This document shows, piece after piece, positions 37,429 to 41,765 of a DNA stretch of 41,765 bases. The stretch lies in IMG/VR virus record IMGVR_UViG_3300009156_000051, positions 1-41,765 of that record; one strand, given 5' to 3'. The translations under genes and the position numbers were made by a program. Each line of letters begins with the position of its first letter. Within the stretch, counting starts at the first letter, position 1. This stretch comes from a virus. The notes beneath the pieces are model-generated. The model was not told where the DNA came from. It searched no databases and worked only from the letters and a program-made list of their open reading frames with translations.

Positions 37429-38481
37429 TTATGCGGCAGCCAATAGACCCAGTTGAATCATGCGTTTCCTGACTTGCTGAGATGCGACTTCATTTGCAGC
37501 ATTTTGAGCTGTCTGTTTGCCTGTCTGTCCCAGAAGCTTCGCAACGAACTTCTGAGCAGGATTCTTCTGCGTGTACTGAAGTCGCTGTACGTTCTGTTCG
37601 AGCTGAATTCGCTTCGCATACTCATTCAACTGGTCATTCGTAAGTGCTTTGAGCCCACTTTTCTGTCCGATCTGTCCGATCTGTCGTACACGAACAGCTT
37701 CTGTGGTTGCGGGATGTCCTCTACCACCGGCAGACCTGAGACGCTTTCCGGTCACCCTCGAATCTCGAACAATGACTTCCTCGGGTCCCACAGTAGCCTT
37801 ACGACGAACACCCCACTTCATACCTTTGACGCCGAAATGAAGAAGCTCGTTGACAATTTCTTCACCTTGACTCATGGCGTCTTCTACCAATTCGAAATCG
37901 ACAAGGTATCCATCATCGTCAAAAATAGGACGTGCTCGAATTACGAGGTCAGCGTCTTTCTCTGTAATGGCGTGCTTAGCACTATCGACTTCTTTTACGT
38001 ATGCAGTCCACATTCCATTCTTTGAGACGTAAAGTTTTGTCTCCCACTTACCAGAAGGACTGGTTTTCATGAATTTTGGCGCTGTCGCCCGGATATGCTT
38101 ATCGAAAATCTTGCCATGCTCATCGTAATACTGCTTTGCGATGCCACTTTTTCGAAGCTCCGTGTTCGTACTAGCAGCTTTAATCTCTTTCTTAGCCTGA
38201 CGAGTATTAAACTCCGGTCTTTTGTTAAGCGCCTTGACATCCGGCTTCATTGCCTTGAAAGTGGCTTTTCCGATTTGTCTATTGATTTTGCTGGTAAGAA
38301 ATATCGAAGGAAACCGACCTCTGACCTGAGTACTCCTCCAACGTTCGTCGACACGACGTTCGGGTTTTCCACTAATTTCCGATAAAACCCCACGGCTAGA
38401 CGTTCGTTCTCTTCGAACACCCCACTTCATACCTTTGACACCGAAATGGAGAATATGATCTACAAGTTCAGGAGCATTCAT
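37429..38481 (-). CDS. Protein with two GVKGMKWGVRR motifs, 350 aa
   Basis: ATG 38481 follows GGAGAGGAGATGA. HFGVKGMKWGVRR occurs at residues 12-24 and again near 217-229, each preceded by an LxxHxL-like acidic lead-in. This motif is often seen in phage head-region proteins, frequently near a minor capsid or portal protein, and is thought to be a short targeting tag. The part between the copies is basic, with KWETKLYVSKNGMWTAYVKEV, then GYLVDFELVEDAM. The C-terminal part is basic and helical. Its job is not known; a packaged or capsid-bound effector is one option. Confidence 0.75.
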   Translation of the reverse strand: MNAPELVDHILHFGVKGMKWGVRRERTSSRGVLSEISGKPERRVDERWRSTQVRGRFPSIFLTSKINRQIGKATFKAMKPDVKALNKRPEFNTRQAKKEIKAASTNTELRKSGIAKQYYDEHGKIFDKHIRATAPKFMKTSPSGKWETKLYVSKNGMWTAYVKEVDSAKHAITEKDADLVIRARPIFDDDGYLVDFELVEDAMSQGEEIVNELLHFGVKGMKWGVRRKATVGPEEVIVRDSRVTGKRLRSAGGRGHPATTEAVRVRQIGQIGQKSGLKALTNDQLNEYAKRIQLEQNVQRLQYTQKNPAQKFVAKLLGQTGKQTAQNAANEVASQQVRKRMIQLGLLAAA

Positions 38482-38494
38482 CTCCTCTCCTATT

Positions 38495-38815
38495 CTACTT
38501 CTTACGACTTCCTGATCTTGGCTTGGCAGCTGCCTTTTCCTCTGTCTTCATAGAAGTCGATTCCTCGGACTTCTCTTGAGACTCCTCTTGAGACTCCTCT
38601 TTCGGTTCAGGCTCTGTGGGGTTGTCTGGATCCTCAATAACCCCCATCCGAATCTGCCGTCGCTGATTGTCCGCTGCGATCTGTGCTTCCTGTGCCCTTC
38701 TTTCGGCTTCGCCACGGCTTTCAGCGTTTTCGTGCTTCTCTTCCTTCTTCTCTTCCTTCTCTTCCTTCTTATCCTGCTTCGAAACTTCTTGTTCTTCTTG
38801 CACTTCTGGTGCCAT
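38495..38815 (-). CDS. Charged low-complexity protein, 106 aa
   Basis: ATG 38815 follows TGGGAGGATA. Nearly the whole length is Lys/Glu-rich (KKEEKEEKKEEKHENAES) and then SQEESQEKSEES, with a less regular QIAADNQRRQIRMGVIEDPDN in between. It is likely a long single helix or disordered linker, as scaffold proteins often are. It sits between the connector and the GVKGMKWG protein in the head region. Function inferred weakly. Confidence 0.66.
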   Translation of the reverse strand: MAPEVQEEQEVSKQDKKEEKEEKKEEKHENAESRGEAERRAQEAQIAADNQRRQIRMGVIEDPDNPTEPEPKEESQEESQEKSEESTSMKTEEKAAAKPRSGSRKK

Positions 38816-39239
38816 TATCCTCCCATCGTCTGAGTGTTCTCAGATTTGGGTCGAAATATGCATCGTCTTCGGTAAGCAAAGGAGGATCTGGATCAACCCA
38901 ACCCGTTTCCTCTCGATGCACATTCAAACGCCACTCGAGCTCCTTGATCTGCCGCTCGGTCGCATCAATTAGATATGATGTTGTGGGTGGATCAAAGAGT
39001 TGTCGAACACGGAGAAAAACGTACGATTTAACCGAATTATACTGCAAATCGTCTTGAATGAAATCAGTCCAGACTGCACTCTCATCTTCGATCATAAAAC
39101 CTTCAGCCGGACCAATTCCCAGCTGGGTGAGAGTAAAGAACGCAGTATTGATATGAGTGATGATATCGAGATCAAATACAGTATAATCTTGAGCAATCCC
39201 CAAAATTTTCTTTGTGCTAGTAAGAATACTCTGTTCCAT
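38769..39239 (-). CDS. Head-tail connector protein, 156 aa
   Basis: The start MEQSILTSTKKILGIAQDY, then FDLDIITHINTAFFTLTQLG, VWTDFIQDDLQYNSVKSYVFL and FDPPTTSYLIDATERQIKELE, is the pattern of phage head-tail adaptor (gp6-like) proteins in Gram-positive phages. These form the ring under the portal. The C-terminal tail (about 125-156) is basic and variable. Unusually it lies upstream of the terminase in transcription order instead of after the capsid. Confidence 0.8.
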   Translation of the reverse strand: MEQSILTSTKKILGIAQDYTVFDLDIITHINTAFFTLTQLGIGPAEGFMIEDESAVWTDFIQDDLQYNSVKSYVFLRVRQLFDPPTTSYLIDATERQIKELEWRLNVHREETGWVDPDPPLLTEDDAYFDPNLRTLRRWEDNGTRSARRTRSFEAG

Positions 39240-39262
39240 TTTACTTCACCCCGTTCTTAAAC

Positions 39263-39418
39263 TTAGGGTCCTCTTCGTCCGCGAAAATGGCTGTAGCCGT
39301 AACCGCTGTCCCACGGCACGAAAAACAGTACAAGACCCAAAATTACTAAAATAACGCCTAAGAGCGAATTAATGAAGAGCCAGACGATGATTCCAATGAG
39401 AATCAGAGCCAATCCCAT
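39263..39418 (-). CDS. Small two-TM-type membrane protein, 51 aa
   Basis: ATG 39418 follows GGAGAGTGAGCC. A first hydrophobic segment (GLALILIGIIVWLFI) and a second (LLGVILVILGLVLFFV) are separated by NS, then WDSGYGYSHFRGRRGP. It could be a hairpin membrane protein and thus a second holin candidate next to the lysis genes. That is inferred from topology and position. Confidence 0.66.
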   Translation of the reverse strand: MGLALILIGIIVWLFINSLLGVILVILGLVLFFVPWDSGYGYSHFRGRRGP

Positions 39419-39421
39419 GGC

Positions 39422-39592
39422 TCACTCTCCATCTGCCTCGTCGCCGTTGTTGGCATCGTCGTCTCCCTCGGGCCTCTGCTCGGGAGGAGCCGTATCGGGG
39501 GCCGGAACACCCTCAGGGGACGGCTGGCCAGGATCCTGCTCTGGCGAAGGGGGCTGAGGCTGATCGGGCTGATCGGGATTGTTCGGTTCCAC
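39422..39592 (-). CDS. Proline-rich acidic protein, 56 aa
   Basis: GTG 39592 has AAGGAGAAAAC upstream. Almost a third of residues are proline (DQPDQPQPPSPEQDPGQPSP) and the C-terminus is strongly acidic (GDDDANNGDEADGE). It must be unfolded. Its stop is three bases before the start of the next small membrane gene. Function unknown. Confidence 0.64.
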   Translation of the reverse strand: MEPNNPDQPDQPQPPSPEQDPGQPSPEGVPAPDTAPPEQRPEGDDDANNGDEADGE

Positions 39593-39604
39593 GTTTTCTC
39601 CTTT

Positions 39605-39802
39605 TCATTCGAAGCCGAGCTTTTTCAAACGCTCGACCATTGTTTGGATTCTCTTACGATGGCGCCAATCGCTTAAAGATCGCTTCCAAAACGGTTTCTG
39701 CAACGTCCTCTTCAACTGCTGTACAAGCAAATCGTCCGAACGCGGCTCCGATGACCAATCGGGAGCATTCGGCTCTGTCTCTAGATTCGGCTTATGTGTC
39801 AT
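39605..39802 (-). CDS. Hypothetical protein, 65 aa
   Basis: The ATG overlaps the TGA of the endolysin gene (ATGA). The first half is polar; the second half is a basic helix (QKPFWKRSLSDWRHRKRIQ). Not recognised. It is translationally coupled to the endolysin, so it may help lysis or may just share its transcript. Confidence 0.65.
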   Translation of the reverse strand: MTHKPNLETEPNAPDWSSEPRSDDLLVQQLKRTLQKPFWKRSLSDWRHRKRIQTMVERLKKLGFE

Positions 39803-40773
39803 GGTGCATCCCGGAGAAGGGCAATACCGCGGATCTCACTTGGATAACGAGTTCGGCGATAAGCACCTCCACCATTCGATTGACTCCCAGAAGTACCAGC
39901 ACTGGTATTTCCACCCCAAGTAGGAATGCTTCCATCGGAATTCATCTTTCCACGAGCCATCTCCACGTGAACCCCATATCCACCGACAATCACCAGATCA
40001 CACATCTTGACGGAGGAACGATTCGTTGACCAACCGCGAAACGGATATTGACCATTCTTAGCCATCCCCTCGATGGAGGCAACGCTGGCTAGATTGCTGT
40101 TCACCTTAAACCCACCCGCGGTCAGCGCATATTGACACCAGGACCCGCACCAAGCTGTACGATCGAGCCAATGCCCACTGGCAGTCACGTCCTGACATTT
40201 GTGAATACCGTTCGAGCGACTGTCGAAGTTGGAACCAGACGGATTCTCGGTAAACCCGACTCGAGCTTCCATATGCGCCTTGATCTTGTCCTTGAACGAG
40301 CCAGAAGCTGGCGCATCGTCCTCCGGCTCTTTATGAAAACGCTGATACGCCTCCTCGAGCAATCCAGCGGCGCGCTTGTTGATCGCAAGCGGTAACTTTC
40401 CCGCATTCGGTAATCCTTCGGGAATGCGCTGATAGATCAAAATATCGAAAGTACGATGACCAATCACGCCATTCGCTCCGGCAACCTCGGCTTGTCGTTG
40501 GATACCCTGAATTCCCGAGTCACCAACATTCGACCCCTTGCCATGAGCGAAATTGTTCGAATATGAGCGATCGAAATTTGTTGGACTCTGCGGTTTCCCA
40601 TCTACAGTGAACCAACGGCCGAAATACCAGGCAATGATCTTGTAGACTTCGACATCAGGCCCATCTTCAACCGGCCCATCTGGATGATCTGGAGGATACA
40701 GTGGACGTGGAAAATTGAAGAACGGAGCTTCGCCGATGTCATAGACGGGCTCGAGCTCGTAGTACTTTGCCAT
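39799..40773 (-). CDS. Endolysin with CHAP domain, 324 aa
   Basis: ATG 40773 follows AGGGAGGTTAA. The N-terminal half (about 1-165) contains a segment like peptidoglycan-binding or lysozyme-linked regions (IGHRTFDILIYQRIP). The C-terminal half is a CHAP-type amidase/endopeptidase: candidate Cys in AWCGSWCQYAL, candidate His in GYGVHVEMARG, and GGNTSAG before the end. It should cut cell-wall peptides from outside the membrane after holin opening. No signal peptide is seen. Neighbouring small membrane proteins fit a lysis cassette. Confidence 0.86.
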   Translation of the reverse strand: MAKYYELEPVYDIGEAPFFNFPRPLYPPDHPDGPVEDGPDVEVYKIIAWYFGRWFTVDGKPQSPTNFDRSYSNNFAHGKGSNVGDSGIQGIQRQAEVAGANGVIGHRTFDILIYQRIPEGLPNAGKLPLAINKRAAGLLEEAYQRFHKEPEDDAPASGSFKDKIKAHMEARVGFTENPSGSNFDSRSNGIHKCQDVTASGHWLDRTAWCGSWCQYALTAGGFKVNSNLASVASIEGMAKNGQYPFRGWSTNRSSVKMCDLVIVGGYGVHVEMARGKMNSDGSIPTWGGNTSAGTSGSQSNGGGAYRRTRYPSEIRGIALLRDAP

Positions 40774-41052
40774 TTAACCTCCCTCCCTTATGCACCCATA
40801 AATGGTGACCTGACCACCAGGATGATTGATGACGACTTCTCCCGTCTCGAACAAGTTCGGACAAGTAGTTGCTCCTGGATCTCCCTTTTCGCCTTTAGGA
40901 CCAGGTGGTCCGGGCGGTCCCTGCTCACCATTACGAAGAGTAATAACTACTCTTTTCGGAGGATTATCTTGTCCAATCGCAGAGGCGATGAAGAATCCGG
41001 ACGCAGCGGCGAGGATCGTAGATATAATCATGATGCTAACTGCTTTTTTCAC
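40774..41052 (-). CDS. Secreted collagen-like protein, 92 aa
   Basis: GTG 41052 overlaps the end of the upstream gene. A basic start and one hydrophobic segment (SIMIISTILAAASGFFIASA) form a signal or anchor. It is followed by a collagen-like Gly-Pro repeat, GPPGPPGPKGEKGDPGA, and then a small domain with two cysteines (TCPNLFE and YGCIREG). A stalk-like surface protein is likely. It is next to the lysis genes, yet a holin or spanin-type job is only a guess. Confidence 0.75.
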   Translation of the reverse strand: MKKAVSIMIISTILAAASGFFIASAIGQDNPPKRVVITLRNGEQGPPGPPGPKGEKGDPGATTCPNLFETGEVVINHPGGQVTIYGCIREGG

Positions 41053-41197
41053 TATGCTTCAATCCTTCCCTGAAAGCCTCCATTCGTTTTTCGCATTGGT
41101 CCATTTCGTGCTTGATTATCGCCTTGACGGCCCAAACCGAGCCAGCTACGCTAGACAACGCCGATACAACAGCCAGAATATACTCACTTGGAGGCAT
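41036..41197 (-). CDS. Small membrane protein, holin candidate, 53 aa
   Basis: I start at ATG 41197 (MPPSEYILAVVSALSS). One membrane span (ILAVVSALSSVAGSVWAVKAI) is followed by a charged helix (KHEMDQCEKRMEAFREG). Size and topology fit small phage holins or holin partners, and the endolysin gene lies two genes downstream. The frame extends to 41296 but its earlier part overlaps another gene. Confidence 0.62.
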   Translation of the reverse strand: MPPSEYILAVVSALSSVAGSVWAVKAIIKHEMDQCEKRMEAFREGLKHSEKSS

Positions 41198-41381
41198 CTT
41201 CCGAAAGCGGTGGCGGCATATTACCGGCCATGCCTTGTACAGCCGGATGCATGACATTGACTGAGCAAATATCCTTCTCCTCGTCGCCGCCAACAACGCT
41301 CAGAATGCTGTTTGCAAGCGTGTTCGCATCCTCTTCTAGCTCTTCGCCCTCGGCGAGGGTAATCGAAACGTGAATCTGCAT
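41184..41381 (-). CDS. Hypothetical protein, 65 aa
   Basis: ATG 41381 follows GAGGGCC. The first half is a beta strand plus helix (IHVSITLAEGEELEEDANTLA), then SILSVVGGDEEKDICSV. The C-terminus is proline-rich. I do not recognise it. It overlaps the small membrane gene by 14 bases and precedes it in the same transcript. Confidence 0.65.
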   Translation of the reverse strand: MQIHVSITLAEGEELEEDANTLANSILSVVGGDEEKDICSVNVMHPAVQGMAGNMPPPLSEDASK

Positions 41382-41388
41382 GGCCCTC

Positions 41389-41765
41389 CTATCCGACCCT
41401 TATCGGAGTCACTTCCAACCAGCGACCCCCGAAGCTCGCCTGCAAACCGCCTTGCGTGGAATACTTTGCCCGTAAAAGTGTTCCCACAGGCGTAATTGTT
41501 TTGCGAAGTTTTATTACACCATCTCCTCCGGCGAACTGAGCCGCGAAAATATGGCTACACGCTTCTGTGCCAAGTGCGGGAATACTCATATATGCTTCAA
41601 ACACACCGGATACGGACGACTGCATCCGTGCGCCCCATTCCACATCGTAATCACCGGCAAGCGGCGGCGTTACATCCGGACCAAGCGTAGTAAGATCACC
41701 GTTTGTTGCACTTGCACGACTCTCACTTGCAGCGACGTAGCCATACAGCGATGGCCCGCCGACAA
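41389..41765 (-). CDS. Probable fibre/structural protein, 5' end outside window
   Basis: The frame is open from the right edge and ends at 41389. About 124 residues are visible: GGPSLYGYVAASESRASATN, TTLGPDVTPPLAGDYDVEWG, then FEAYMSIPALGTEACSHIFAA and TPVGTLLRAKYSTQGGLQASF. The beta-strand pattern with many Thr, Gly and Ser fits the jelly-roll end of a fibre or tail protein. An internal GTG at 41643 is not needed as a start. Position just ahead of the lysis genes is common for fibre genes. Confidence 0.68.
   Translation of the reverse strand, partial: VGGPSLYGYVAASESRASATNGDLTTLGPDVTPPLAGDYDVEWGARMQSSVSGVFEAYMSIPALGTEACSHIFAAQFAGGDGVIKLRKTITPVGTLLRAKYSTQGGLQASFGGRWLEVTPIRVG

Overview
This window is a large piece of a tailed-phage (siphovirus) genome, essentially all coded on the minus strand, so transcription runs from high to low coordinates. 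The base composition is near balanced. Several proteins look like families known from phages of Actinomycetota: the ReqiPepy6 Gp37-like tail protein, a DUF6353 membrane protein, a DUF7253-like connector and many small proteins typical of actinophages. The host genus cannot be fixed from the sequence. I saw no integrase, repressor, tRNA or CRISPR array. GTG and TTG starts are common, and most genes overlap or abut with good AGGAGG-type ribosome binding sites.

In transcription order, the right end (41.8-39.3 kb) holds the C-terminus of a probable fibre or structural protein, then a lysis-type cluster: a small membrane protein (holin candidate), a signal-bearing collagen-like protein and a CHAP-domain endolysin. 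Head genes follow (39.2-31.3 kb): a head-tail connector, a charged protein, a protein with two copies of a HFGVKGMKWGVRR motif, large terminase, portal, a basic KAHEYY-type protein, a protease-major capsid fusion, then two connector or terminator proteins. Tail genes follow (31.0-18.9 kb): major tail protein, tail assembly chaperone, a second paralogous tail-tube protein, a collagen/collar fibre, a glycine-rich protein, a gp10-like protein, an 1881-residue tape measure, a Dit-like distal tail protein and the Gp37-like tail protein.

From 18.7 to 15.6 kb the style changes to a run of very small genes, most in its own cassette: promoter-like element, gene, hairpin terminator, next promoter. Twelve copies of one element (TCGCAG, exactly 13 nt, then a TATAAT-like hexamer, then GA) occur in the window, ten of them in these 3.1 kb. 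Three are followed by a leader whose 5' end can pair with a segment just before a U-tract, with the stem sequence changing in a compensatory way. This looks like a phage-specific regulon with attenuators or small RNAs.

From 15.5 to 10.1 kb come membrane-associated proteins (a DUF6353 protein and a diverged relative), a second chaperone-like protein and conserved actinophage proteins. From 10.1 to 5.9 kb lies the replication module: a 1250-residue fusion of SF3 helicase, archaeo-eukaryotic-type primase and family-B DNA polymerase, followed by a putative ssDNA-binding protein. The left end (5.8-0 kb) is a dense run of small genes, including a secreted Rpf/lysozyme-like protein and several micro-genes. 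About 330 bases at 1.71-2.05 kb have no convincing gene but carry nested perfect inverted repeats, interpreted as a structured non-coding RNA or long 5' leader.
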